Part shown: piece after piece, positions 8,553 to 16,695 of the stretch
Numbering within the stretch: position 1 is the stretch's first letter
Layout: the number at the start of each line of letters is the position of its first letter
Origin: G963422745 sp963422745
GTDB taxonomy: Bacteria; Actinomycetota; Acidimicrobiia; Acidimicrobiales; Aldehydirespiratoraceae
Reading direction: 5' to 3'
Length of the DNA: 64,000 nt
Assembly: GCA_963422745.1 (NCBI GenBank)
Contig: OY730477.1
Span: 1,612,001-1,676,000 of the forward strand
Notes under the pieces: model-generated
The model's database searches: none
The model's input: the letters and a program-made list of their open reading frames with translations, nothing else
What the model was told of the DNA's origin: nothing
Position numbers and translations under genes: made by a program

Positions 8553-9242
8553 ATGCTGGTTATTGCCATCGACGGACCCGCAGGTTCGGGCAAGTCGACT
8601 GTGGCGCGAGTAGTGGCGCAACGTTTGGGACTGGACTACCTCGATACCGGTGCCATGTACCGAGCGGTGACTCTCGCTGTGTTCAATGGGGGAGTAGATC
8701 CCAGCGATACGCAGGCCGTGGCATTGGTCGCGCGTCGGGTCAGGTTACGCATTGAAGGTGATCACGTGTTTGTTGACGGCGTGGACGCCACCACAGAGGT
8801 TCGTAGCCCGGCGGTTACCCGGGCGGTGAGCGAGGTGGCTGCCAATGCCGAGGTACGCCGCGAGCTGGTCGCACGTCAGCGTCAGTGGGCTCATGACCGT
8901 CAAGGTGGGGTGCTCGAAGGTCGCGACATCGCTACAGCGGTGTTTCCCGACGCCAACTTGAAGATCTACCTTCACGCTAGTCTCAAAGAACGTGCTCGGC
9001 GTCGTGCATGGCAAATCACCAGCTCCGATTACGACAAGATCGCCAACGATATCGCATTGCGAGACCACCACGATTCGTTCCGCAAGGCCGACCCGCTGAC
9101 AGTCGCCGAAGACGCCTTCGTGGTTGACAGCACCGGCCTTGATGTTTACGAGGTCGTTGAGACCATTGAGAGCTTGCTCAAAGCGGTGACGCAACGACTT
9201 GAAGATGTCAAGCCTCGAATAGATCGGCGGCTGGGTCTATGA
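8553..9242 (+). CDS. cmk: Cytidylate kinase
   Basis: Phosphorylates CMP and dCMP with ATP. The P-loop IDGPAGSGKSTVARVVAQRLG begins at residue 5; LDTGAMYRAVTLAV and the LEGRDIATAVFPDA substrate-binding segment follow, all diagnostic. TTG 8550 directly precedes ATG 8553; I choose ATG. 229 aa. Separated from aroA by 18 bp and overlapping plsC by 4 bp. The aroA-cmk neighbour pair is common in bacteria. Confidence 0.94.
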   Translation: MLVIAIDGPAGSGKSTVARVVAQRLGLDYLDTGAMYRAVTLAVFNGGVDPSDTQAVALVARRVRLRIEGDHVFVDGVDATTEVRSPAVTRAVSEVAANAEVRRELVARQRQWAHDRQGGVLEGRDIATAVFPDANLKIYLHASLKERARRRAWQITSSDYDKIANDIALRDHHDSFRKADPLTVAEDAFVVDSTGLDVYEVVETIESLLKAVTQRLEDVKPRIDRRLGL

Positions 9243-9961
9243 GCAGCGAGCCGCGTTATGGATCCCAGCTTGGTGATGCTGAGCAACGCAGTCAGCACGG
9301 TCTGTGGGGACGGGTCGCATATCGAATCCTGTGGATTCCCATCGCTGGGGCCATCAGAGTCGTGTTCCGTCCGCGGATACACGGCCGGGAGAACCTTCCA
9401 CAAGGGCCTTTCATCTTGTCGGCGATGCATCGTTCGTTTATGGACACCCCCATCGTCGGGGTCATGACCTCAAGGCGGCTGCGGTTCATGGGCAAAGAAA
9501 GCCTCTGGGAGAACAAATTGTTGGGGGCGTTTCTTACCTCAATGGGTGGATTTCCGGTGCATCGCGATTCTGCTGATCGCACCGCATTACGCGCGGCCAG
9601 CGACGTGTTGGGTCAAGGCGAGCCGTTGGTGATGTTCCCCGAAGGAACCCGGCGCGAAGGTCCTCGCCTGAATCGTCGGGAGTTTCACGACGGGCCAGCA
9701 TTTGTGGCCACGCGCAGCGGCGTACCGATCGTGCCGGTTGGGATCGGAGGGAGTGCCAGGGCTCTCCCTATCGGTGCCAGGATCCCGCGTCCGATCAAGG
9801 TCGTGGTGGTTATCGGTGACCCCATCAAACCGCCAAGCATCAACGGGCGGATACCTCGACGAGCCGTTCGTGAGCTAACCGATCGGCTTTTTGCCGACAT
9901 CGCAGACCTGTACCTGGAAGCCCGTGTTCTGGCCGGAGACGAACCCGCCCCCGGCGGCTGA
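9239..9961 (+). CDS. plsC: 1-acyl-sn-glycerol-3-phosphate acyltransferase
   Basis: Membrane-associated acyltransferase making phosphatidic acid from lysophosphatidic acid. The HX4D catalytic motif is HRSFMD, preceded by LPQGPFILSAM; the second block is GGFPVHRDSAD and the third is VMFPEGTRREG, which binds the glycerol phosphate. A short hydrophobic segment (YRILWIPIAGAIRVVF) may anchor it. 240 aa; starts at ATG overlapping the cmk stop. Substrate preference beyond the family is not visible. Confidence 0.88.
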   Translation: MSSEPRYGSQLGDAEQRSQHGLWGRVAYRILWIPIAGAIRVVFRPRIHGRENLPQGPFILSAMHRSFMDTPIVGVMTSRRLRFMGKESLWENKLLGAFLTSMGGFPVHRDSADRTALRAASDVLGQGEPLVMFPEGTRREGPRLNRREFHDGPAFVATRSGVPIVPVGIGGSARALPIGARIPRPIKVVVVIGDPIKPPSINGRIPRRAVRELTDRLFADIADLYLEARVLAGDEPAPGG

Positions 9962-10039
9962 ATGTGTTGATGTGAGCAACCAGGCAGTGCCAACACGTTC
10001 CGGCGACAACTAGTGTCGTTGTCCGCTCCGCGTGCTTGG

Positions 10040-11101
10040 CTATGGCTGGGTTCGTTTCTGCCCGGCCTCGGCTGCCAGAAGCTTCAACACTGCGGACGCG
10101 TCGATATAGCGGTCCGCGATCGCTGGACGCGGTGCATCATCGGTGCCGATTGTCAATAGCGACCCCGGCTCCATTTCGGCGAGCAATTCACGTAGGTCTC
10201 GTGGAGGAGGGAAGTACTCGTCCTCTTTGGTGACCTGAACCTCCTCGACTCCATGAACCGGTGCCAGCCGCTCAATCACTGTCGTGACGAGGTCCTCGGG
10301 TGCGGATGCTCCGGCAGTCACCCCGACCGTTCCGCTCAGGTCATCGGGCAATTCGTCGGCGCCGTTGACCCGGTACACCCGCGGGCAACCCGACTCGGAG
10401 GCCAAGCCAGCCAAGGCGATCGTGTTGGACGAATTAGCTGAGCCGATCACAACCATCGCGTTGCATCGAGGAGCGATCTCCATGAGTGCCTGTTGGCGGT
10501 TGGTGGTGGCAAAGCAGAGATCGGATCGAGCCGGTTGCCACAGCTGTGAGAAACGCTCCTGCGTGGACTTCAACACTCCCGCCCATTCGCGGTGTGACAA
10601 TGTTGTCTGCGCCAAGATGGCGACGGCTCCGTCGTATTCGGGGAGGGCCTGCACATCCTCGGGCGTTTCAACCCGATGGATGGCTTCGGGCGCGACCGCC
10701 ATGGTTCCGACGGCCTCCTCGTGGCCTTCATGACCGACGTAGATGATCCGGTAGCCTTTGGCTGCCCTGGTCTTGACCTCGTGATGAACCTTGGTGACCA
10801 AGGGACAGACGGCGTCGACGACGTAGCTGCCACGAGCACGGGCGATTTCGACCACCTCAGGTGCGGACCCGTGCGCAGACAACATGATTGGGCGTCCCTC
10901 GGGAACCTCGGCGATGTCGTCCACGAACCGCACACCCAGAGACTCGAACTGGCGCACTACGGATTGGTTGTGGACGATCTCGTGATAGCAGTACACAGGC
11001 GGCTCGAAGGCCCGCACCATCCAGGCAAGAGCCTTGATCGCCATCTCCACGCCAGCGCAGAAGCCTCGAGGTGAAGCCAGCAGAACCTTGTCAACGTTCA
11101 C
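10040..11101 (-). CDS. ispH: 4-hydroxy-3-methylbut-2-enyl diphosphate reductase
   Basis: [4Fe-4S] enzyme for the last step of the MEP isoprenoid pathway, giving IPP and DMAPP. The start region LLASPRGFCAGVEMAI supplies the first cluster cysteine; AVCPLVTKVH and the later DLCFATTNRQ region supply the others. VSAHGS-type and VVVIGSANSSNT substrate loops are visible. The frame extends to 11200, but that extension is unlike the family; I choose GTG 11101, which gives 353 aa beginning VNVDKVLLASPRG. The acidic C-terminal tail (after YFPPPRDLRELL) is longer than in E. coli. Divergent from rpmB. Confidence 0.93.
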   Translation of the reverse strand: MNVDKVLLASPRGFCAGVEMAIKALAWMVRAFEPPVYCYHEIVHNQSVVRQFESLGVRFVDDIAEVPEGRPIMLSAHGSAPEVVEIARARGSYVVDAVCPLVTKVHHEVKTRAAKGYRIIYVGHEGHEEAVGTMAVAPEAIHRVETPEDVQALPEYDGAVAILAQTTLSHREWAGVLKSTQERFSQLWQPARSDLCFATTNRQQALMEIAPRCNAMVVIGSANSSNTIALAGLASESGCPRVYRVNGADELPDDLSGTVGVTAGASAPEDLVTTVIERLAPVHGVEEVQVTKEDEYFPPPRDLRELLAEMEPGSLLTIGTDDAPRPAIADRYIDASAVLKLLAAEAGQKRTQP

Positions 11102-11215
11102 GAGCCCAACGCTAGTGGCTACCTGGTGGGTATTCGGGCAACGGTCGCTACGCTTTTCGCTCGCGTTCGGTCCGTTGGTTCCCGACGTCGCGGCAGGCAC
11201 CCGAGGAGTTTGGTT

Positions 11216-11452
11216 ATGTCAAAGATATGCCAGGTGACTGGAAGAAAGCCCCGTTTCGGCAAGCAGCTATCCCACTCGCATCGCCGATCGAGCCGGCGCT
11301 GGAACCCAAATGTTCAGCGGAAACGTTACTTTCTGGCGAGCGAACGTCGTTGGATCACCCTCACCGTAAGCACCAAAGGCATCAAGACGATCGACAAGCG
11401 CGGCATTGAACGGGTGGTGGCAGAGATGCGCCGGGATGGCCAGAAGATCTAG
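11216..11452 (+). CDS. rpmB: 50S ribosomal protein L28
   Basis: Structural protein of the large ribosomal subunit. The 78-residue sequence opens MSKICQVTGRKPRFGKQLSH and contains RRWNPNVQRKRYFL and TVSTKGIKTIDKRG, matching the E. coli-type L28. ATG 11216 is preceded by GAGGAG at 11203-11208, a strong ribosome site, which decides the start over upstream in-frame codons. Only one cysteine is present, so there is no zinc ribbon. Followed 27 bp later by rpmG. No AT-rich Zur-like palindrome was noticed upstream. Confidence 0.94.
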   Translation: MSKICQVTGRKPRFGKQLSHSHRRSSRRWNPNVQRKRYFLASERRWITLTVSTKGIKTIDKRGIERVVAEMRRDGQKI

Positions 11453-11479
11453 GCGACAACGGAGCCGAAAGGGACCACC

Positions 11480-11641
11480 ATGGCGAGCGACAAACGTCCG
11501 ATAATCAAGCTGCGCAGTACCGCAGGTACCGGCTACACATATGTGACCACGAAGAACAAGACGAACACGCGTGAGCGGATTGAGATCAAGAAATATGACC
11601 CGGTCATCCGCCGACACGTGATCTTCAAAGAGGAACGCTGA
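11480..11641 (+). CDS. rpmG: 50S ribosomal protein L33
   Basis: Small large-subunit protein of 53 residues, beginning MASDKRPIIKLRSTAGTGY and ending RRHVIFKEER. It is the cysteine-free form: the CXXC pairs of zinc-binding L33 are absent. In many actinobacteria the zinc-free L28/L33 paralogues form a pair that replaces the zinc forms under zinc limitation; whether this is a second set here cannot be told from the window. Directly downstream of rpmB. Confidence 0.93.
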   Translation: MASDKRPIIKLRSTAGTGYTYVTTKNKTNTRERIEIKKYDPVIRRHVIFKEER

Positions 11642-11762
11642 CCGGTTTCGGGGCTACCCAGGCATTGACGGGTTCGTATGTGTGTGAAGGTCTTCGTATG
11701 TGTGTGAAGTCTCTGTGATGCTGCGGCAATGAGCCTTCTGCGATGGCGGTGAGGTACTTGCG

Positions 11763-12614
11763 ATGATGTCTGATTCGGACCCGAATCGGGCGATCGCGAT
11801 GTTCGACTCGGGCTTCGGCGGGTTGACCGTTGCACGAGCGGTGATCGACTTGCTCCCCGCAGAGCAACTTGTCTACTTCGGCGACACGGCCCGATACCCG
11901 TACGGTCCTCGTCCGGGATCGGAGGTTCGTGTCTTTGCCCGCCAGATCACACGCTGGTTGGTCGACACGTTCGACCCGAAGCTGGTGGTGGTGGCTTGCA
12001 ACACCGCCACAGCCACCGCCATTGACGACTTGCGAAACGAGTTCGATGTTGGGATCATTGGCGTGTTGGAGCCGGGCCTGCGTGCTCTCACAGAGGTCAC
12101 ATATTCCGGTCGTGTGGGGGTAATCGGCACGGTGGGCACCATCGCAAGCGGCGCCTACCAACAAGCAGTCGCCCGGATCGCCCCCTGGGTTGATCTTACG
12201 TGTGCTGCGTGTCCTGGATTCGTGGAGTTTGTCGAACACGCAGAGACCAACACCGAGCAAGTTCACGTGTTGGCAGAACGACTCCTGGCACCGGTGGTTG
12301 ACGCCAAAGTCGACAGTCTTCTGCTCGGTTGCACGCATTATCCGTTCCTCGCTCGCACCATCTCCGACGTGATGGGTCGTGACGTTGTGTTGGTCTCCTC
12401 AGCAGACGAGACGGCCTTCGCGATTCGCCGTGAACTTCAACGAACCGGCACTTTACGACGTCAACCGTCGGGTCAGCGAACGCATCGTTGGATCTCCACC
12501 GGCGACATCGGCGTGTTTGCCCGACGCGGTCGCAGCCTGCTGGGTCCTGAGATCGAAACTGTCGAGCATCACCTCTGGGAACCCCGAGATGACCTCTGGG
12601 AATTACCGAGATGA
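11763..12614 (+). CDS. murI: Glutamate racemase
   Basis: Interconverts L- and D-glutamate for peptidoglycan. Visible: MFDSGFGGLTVARAV with the first catalytic region, YFGDTARYPYG, the catalytic cysteine in VVACNTATA, a second in LLLGCTHYPFL, and IGVLEPG. 283 aa is normal. ATG 11763 is followed at once by a second ATG; GGTGAGG at about 11750 is a fair ribosome site. The 3' end contains a 21-bp internal duplication (CCTCTGGGAA twice). The gap before it holds two copies of TTCGTATGTGTGTGAAG 20 bp apart (11673, 11693). Confidence 0.94.
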   Translation: MMSDSDPNRAIAMFDSGFGGLTVARAVIDLLPAEQLVYFGDTARYPYGPRPGSEVRVFARQITRWLVDTFDPKLVVVACNTATATAIDDLRNEFDVGIIGVLEPGLRALTEVTYSGRVGVIGTVGTIASGAYQQAVARIAPWVDLTCAACPGFVEFVEHAETNTEQVHVLAERLLAPVVDAKVDSLLLGCTHYPFLARTISDVMGRDVVLVSSADETAFAIRRELQRTGTLRRQPSGQRTHRWISTGDIGVFARRGRSLLGPEIETVEHHLWEPRDDLWELPR

Positions 12615-12626
12615 TTGAGGTACGAG

Positions 12627-13367
12627 ATGATTGAGGTCATCGTGCTTGGTTCGAGTGGTTCGTATGCGACACCAACGAATCCGTGCACCGGCTATCTCGT
12701 TCGCACGCCCGACGCCGCTGTTCTGCTCGACTGTGGACCGGGAACGCTGGGCCCGCTCCAGCAGGCCACAAAACTCGAAGACATCACCGCGGTGATCCTT
12801 ACTCATTGCCACCCCGACCACTGGCTCGAACTTCCGATACTGCGCAACGTGTTCAGGTACTTTCGTTGCCGCAACAATGTGGCTCTCTACGGAACCGCCG
12901 AAACCAGGGCCATGGACCATGCACTCAGTGCTGGTTCGCGCTGGGCCGCCGACCCCTTCAACTGGAACGTGATCGACGAAACCCGTCGTGTGACGATTCG
13001 GGATCAAGTATGGAGTTTCAGCCGAACCGATCATCCCGTGGAGACCCTGGCTGCGAGAATCGACTGTGCCGGAGCGTCGGTCGCCTACACCTCCGACACC
13101 GGGCCCGCTTGGGGTGTCGCCGAGTTGGGTCAGGGTATTGATTTGGTCCTCTACGATGCAAGCCATCTGCGGGACTGCGAGGGGAGGGGCATCCCGCACT
13201 CAAGTGCGCGTGAGGCGGGGGAACGAGCAGCGATCGCAGATGTCGGTCGTTTGATCGTGACCCACCTCGTTCCCGGTTCGGACCCCGAAGCGCATCGTGT
13301 TGAAGCCGCGGTGGCATATGGTGGTGGCGTAGAGGTCGCCCTTCCAGGCAACGTCTATGTGGTGTGA
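12627..13367 (+). CDS. Metallo-beta-lactamase-fold hydrolase, RNase Z/phosphodiesterase-like
   Basis: Predicted zinc-dependent hydrolase of a phosphodiester. The HxHxDH-type metal motif appears as LTHCHPDHW, with further ligands in YTSDTGPAW, DASH and VTHLVPG. 246 aa from ATG 12627, which has GAGG six bases upstream; a TTG at 12615 would add four residues. The start region duplicates a short sequence (GAGATGATTGAGG twice, 15 bp apart), so the end of murI and this start look like products of a local duplication. Sits between murI and rph, a gene order seen in actinobacteria. True substrate (tRNA precursor or cyclic nucleotide) is unknown. Confidence 0.82.
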   Translation: MIEVIVLGSSGSYATPTNPCTGYLVRTPDAAVLLDCGPGTLGPLQQATKLEDITAVILTHCHPDHWLELPILRNVFRYFRCRNNVALYGTAETRAMDHALSAGSRWAADPFNWNVIDETRRVTIRDQVWSFSRTDHPVETLAARIDCAGASVAYTSDTGPAWGVAELGQGIDLVLYDASHLRDCEGRGIPHSSAREAGERAAIADVGRLIVTHLVPGSDPEAHRVEAAVAYGGGVEVALPGNVYVV

Positions 13368-13394
13368 GTCCCAACGGCCTTCGGAGTCGCCTTG

Positions 13395-14138
13395 ATGCAT
13401 ATTCGTGACGATGGTCGTCAACCTCACGAACTCCGACCCTTTTCGTTTCTTCGCGACTTCACGAAGATGGCGATGGGCTCAACGCTTGTGACGTTCGGAG
13501 ATACAAAAGTATTGTGCACGGCCTCGGTGAGCGACTCCGTGCCTCCCTGGATGAGAGGGCGAGGCACCGGCTGGGTGACGGCTGAGTACTCGATGCTCCC
13601 CGGATCCTCCCCGCAGCGGGTTCGCCGTCCGAGAAACGGTCCTGGCGGTCGTTTCCAGGAAATTCAACGACTGATCGGCCGCAGCCTGCGGGCTGTGACG
13701 GACCTGTCGGTGCTCGGAGAGGTATCTATTGAAGTGGACTGTGACGTGCTTCAGGCCGATGGCGGAACGCGTACCGCCTCAATCTGTGGTGCCTATGTGG
13801 CTCTTCATGATGCCTTCACCAGGATGATGCAGGCCGCAATGCTTGACGCAAACCCGCTGACCGATGGGTGTGCGGCCGTGTCCGTGGGCGTCGTGGGTGC
13901 AGTGGCGATGCTTGATCTTCCATACGTTGAGGACTCTGTGGCAGATGTAGACCTGAATGTGGTCATGACCGACTCCGGAGAGTTCATTGAGGTACAGGGA
14001 ACCGCGGAGGGAGCGGCTTTCTCACGTAAGGATCTTGACGCACTCTTGGATTTGGCCAGTAACGGGATCGCCCAGATAGCCGAAGCCCAACGCGAAGTGC
14101 TAAGCCGTCCACCGAGCCTGCGCGCCTTGGGCCTTTGA
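13395..14138 (+). CDS. rph: Ribonuclease PH
   Basis: Phosphorolytic 3' exoribonuclease that trims tRNA precursors. Signatures: GSTLVTFGDTKVLCTASV, the RGRGTGWVTAEYSMLP phosphate and RNA-binding stretch, RSLRAVTDL, CDVLQADGGTRTASICGA, and the C-terminal EVQGTAEGAAFSR. 247 aa from ATG 13395 (TTG 13392 is also in frame). Followed by rdgB after 49 bp; the murI-hydrolase-rph-rdgB order is common in Actinobacteria. Confidence 0.95.
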   Translation: MHIRDDGRQPHELRPFSFLRDFTKMAMGSTLVTFGDTKVLCTASVSDSVPPWMRGRGTGWVTAEYSMLPGSSPQRVRRPRNGPGGRFQEIQRLIGRSLRAVTDLSVLGEVSIEVDCDVLQADGGTRTASICGAYVALHDAFTRMMQAAMLDANPLTDGCAAVSVGVVGAVAMLDLPYVEDSVADVDLNVVMTDSGEFIEVQGTAEGAAFSRKDLDALLDLASNGIAQIAEAQREVLSRPPSLRALGL

Positions 14139-14187
14139 CCGCAACGTTGTCCTGTTTGACTGCATCAATGTCTGGCTGACTTCAACG

Positions 14188-14829
14188 ATGGCGAGGAACG
14201 AACCGCTGACGCTTGTCTGCGCGAGCGCCAATCCCGATAAGGCGGCGGAGATGTCGATGGTGCTTGCTGGTGTAGTGAATCTGGTATCCCGCCCTGTCGG
14301 TCTCGCCGATGTTGACGAGGTGGCCGCCGATCTGGAAGGTAACGCACGGCTGAAGGCTGTCGCTGTGTGTGCAGCGGTGGGCGCCCCGGCACTGAGCGAC
14401 GACACGGGACTCGAGGTGGATGCACTCGGCGGGGCGCCCGGTGTCTTGTCGGCGCGTTACGCCGGTGAGAATGCGACACACGCGGACAACGTCGCCAAAC
14501 TCCTCTCCGAACTCGAACACGCCGGTGCGGTTACCCAGGAGCAAAGATGCGCCGAGTTCAAAACGGTTGCGATGGTGGTGTGGCCCGACGGGCGAGAACT
14601 GAGCGCAAAGGGATCGGTCCGGGGATGGATCACCGATCGGCCACGGGGAACGGGCGGGTTCGGCTACGACTGCGTCTTTATTCCCCGAGGCCAGCAAGTC
14701 CGCACGTTCGCGGAGATGGGTAACGACAAGCACAAGATCAGCCACCGCGGGCGCGCCCTGCGGGCTCTGATAGCAGGCCTGAAATCAATGGTTGGCGACG
14801 GTGGCCACTACATCAACCGGATCTGTTGA
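14188..14829 (+). CDS. rdgB: Non-canonical purine NTP pyrophosphatase (RdgB/HAM1)
   Basis: House-cleaning enzyme that hydrolyses dITP, dXTP and ITP to monophosphates. Starts at ATG 14188; LVCASANPDKAAEM matches the S/T-x-N-x-x-K substrate loop, LSDDTGLEVDALGGAPGVLSARYAG is the active-site stretch, and GTGGFGYDCVFIP with FAEMGNDKHKISHRGRAL closes the fold. 213 aa, normal. Last gene of the murI-rph-rdgB run; after it comes a stretch without a convincing gene. Confidence 0.94.
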   Translation: MARNEPLTLVCASANPDKAAEMSMVLAGVVNLVSRPVGLADVDEVAADLEGNARLKAVAVCAAVGAPALSDDTGLEVDALGGAPGVLSARYAGENATHADNVAKLLSELEHAGAVTQEQRCAEFKTVAMVVWPDGRELSAKGSVRGWITDRPRGTGGFGYDCVFIPRGQQVRTFAEMGNDKHKISHRGRALRALIAGLKSMVGDGGHYINRIC

Positions 14830-15375
14830 CAGACGAAGCCAATTATGACCGACGAAGCCAATTATGACCCGGACCCTCCTATGGGCAGGGGACTGGCAGC
14901 ACTCCCGATGCCTGTTTCGCGGTCGGCGTCAGCGTCTAGCGGAGACATCTCGATGCCAGTCTCTATGTCGGCTTGGCTCTCTCCGCTGGTACCACGATCG
15001 TAGTATCGGCGACATTCGTCGGTGATCCGTTAGTTCACGACGGGGTTTCCTACATCGTCGTCGGATGCATGGGTTTGTTGTTCATCCGCTTGAGCGAACT
15101 AGATGGCTGGGATGTGGCATTCTTGGTGGCCGCGCTGTCCCTTCCGACGCAGATCGAAGGTTGCCTTGTTCACACCGGTGTAGACCATCGCCGCGTCCAC
15201 GTGGGCGCGGATCGCCTTCGATGAGTCGCCTGCGATATCGACTTCGACAGGGGCGGTGGTCGTTTTATTGGGGATGTTGGTGGGCACTGAGAGGCCGTCA
15301 AGGCTGGCATCGCCAGCGTCCATGTGGGCGCGAAGGCAGGGTTGTGTGGGTGTGTGGGTTGTGGTATGGTTGGTT
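14830..15375. other. 546-bp stretch without a convincing gene; possible gene remnant
   Basis: Begins with a 20-bp tandem duplication (GACGAAGCCAATTATGACC twice, from about 14834). From 14939 to 15224 the plus strand has an open frame without an ATG; its translation contains two short hydrophobic stretches (VGLALSAGTTIVVSATFV and VSYIVVGCMGLLFI) that could be a decayed membrane protein. CGTCCACGTGGGCGCG and its near copy CGTCCATGTGGGCGCG lie 123 bp apart. At 15269 TTGGGGATGTTGGTGGGCAC matches the unit of the repeat array just before the second protease cassette. Homology to the second cassette starts at about 15340. Confidence 0.4.
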
Positions 15376-16641
15376 ATGAGGGTTTTGGGTCGTTTTTGGT
15401 GGTTGTTGGTTGGTTGTGGTTTGTGTGGTTTGGTGTTGGTTGGTGTGGTTTTTTGGGGTGGGTCTGGTAATGGTCTTGGTGGTGTGGGTTTGCCTGGGGT
15501 TGTGGTGGAGGGTTCTGGTGGGTCGTGTGAGGTGGTGGGGTCTGTTGATGAGGTTGGGTGGTTGTCGTCTTTGGAATATAAGGGTTGGTCGCGTTGGTCT
15601 GTGGGGCGTCGGCGTTCGGATCCGGTGCGGCGGATGGTTCCGTTGTCGTTGAAGTCTATTGAGCGTCATGAGGGTCGTTTGGGTGTGTTGTTGCCTGTGT
15701 TGAAGTCGATTGTGGAGTTGGAGAGTTCGCGGGTGGCTAGTTGGGGGTTGTATGTGGTGGGTGATGATTTGTTGGGGTTTGTGTGGTTGGCGGGTTCGGG
15801 GCCTGTGTGTGAGGAGGCGGTTCGGTTGGCGGGTTCGTATGATGATGTTGTGGTGAGGGTGGGGGCGGATTATTCGGTTGCGGGTGTGTTTGATTTGGTT
15901 TCGGGTTTTGATGAGGTGTACGGGCGTGGTAGTGATTCGGAGTGGTTGGTTGTGGATGGTGTGGTGATTCCTGTTCGGGCTGTGGTTCATAGTCCCAGGT
16001 TGGGGTTTTCGCGTTTGGATGGTTTCGATATTCCTGTGTGGGTTCCGGCATTGGAGTTGAACGTGGCGTCTCATGGCTTGGTGAAATTGGTGCCTGATGA
16101 GTTGGCAGCGGTTGATTCTAGATTGGCGACCGGTGCGGAGTTGGAGGCGATGTTTGACTGGTTGGGTGATTTGTTGCGTGAGCATTTCGGTATGGAGGTG
16201 GTGTTAACGGATTCCAGAGAGTTTGTGGATGCTCCTACGGATCTGAGGACGATTACGAGGAATCCGCCGGAGGTTCCGGAGTATGATCCAGATATGCCTG
16301 TAGCTGGATTGTATTACAACGATCCGATCGTTGAAGTCCATCAAGCGTTACTGACCGGTATTTTGGTGTACGAGAGGCCGTGTGTGTATATCGACTCATA
16401 TGATACTCTAGACGAGACCGAACCCCCGGAAAGGTTTTTCATAAGATTGCCGGACGTGTTCACACGTTATGATCCTGTCACAAACGGGTTCTGGTATGGC
16501 ATTCATGGACCGATGTTTCCCGGTGATATAGTCTCCGCCGGAGGAGGGACAGGACGATCGCCAAGTCCGGATAACGAGCTGGAAGCACTGTGCGAAGCCG
16601 CCGGTGGATGGCATGCACCAAGCATGCACTTACACAAATAA
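15376..16641 (+). CDS. Secreted or membrane-anchored protein homologous to protease pro-region (copy A)
   Basis: I do not recognise a named family. ATG 15376 is the start shared with copy B and gives 421 aa. Residues 7-27 are a hydrophobic signal or anchor (an LVGC lipobox-like tetrad is present but lies inside the hydrophobic run). Residues 99-171 align with residues 77-150 of the protease encoded next: shared features include PVLKSI/PVKEVLASI, ELESSRVA/DLEESRVA, GFVWLAGSGP/AWVWLTGDDP and VVVRVGA/VQIRTGA; residues 227-280 align with 183-242. This corresponds to the protease pro-region, but there is no protease domain. Residues 330-410 form a separate part bracketed by Cys336 and Cys406 (IRLPDVFTRYDP, HGPMFPGD). 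The first 700 bp are extremely G/T-rich. A 54-bp gap precedes the protease gene. A trans-acting propeptide, inhibitor or chaperone is inferred. Confidence 0.75.
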   Translation: MRVLGRFWWLLVGCGLCGLVLVGVVFWGGSGNGLGGVGLPGVVVEGSGGSCEVVGSVDEVGWLSSLEYKGWSRWSVGRRRSDPVRRMVPLSLKSIERHEGRLGVLLPVLKSIVELESSRVASWGLYVVGDDLLGFVWLAGSGPVCEEAVRLAGSYDDVVVRVGADYSVAGVFDLVSGFDEVYGRGSDSEWLVVDGVVIPVRAVVHSPRLGFSRLDGFDIPVWVPALELNVASHGLVKLVPDELAAVDSRLATGAELEAMFDWLGDLLREHFGMEVVLTDSREFVDAPTDLRTITRNPPEVPEYDPDMPVAGLYYNDPIVEVHQALLTGILVYERPCVYIDSYDTLDETEPPERFFIRLPDVFTRYDPVTNGFWYGIHGPMFPGDIVSAGGGTGRSPSPDNELEALCEAAGGWHAPSMHLHK

Positions 16642-16695
16642 GCCTACGATGTGTGACTCGAAAGCATTTGTCACACGAAGAACGGAGAAAAGAGA

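Noticed and set aside
15298..16185. Long minus-strand frame of 295 codons opposite the 421-aa gene (and a similar one near 25153-25503)
   Set aside because: The translation is almost only His, Thr, Pro, Asn, Gln and Arg, as expected from reading the complement of G/T-rich DNA; no domain, and the plus-strand gene is conserved between copies.
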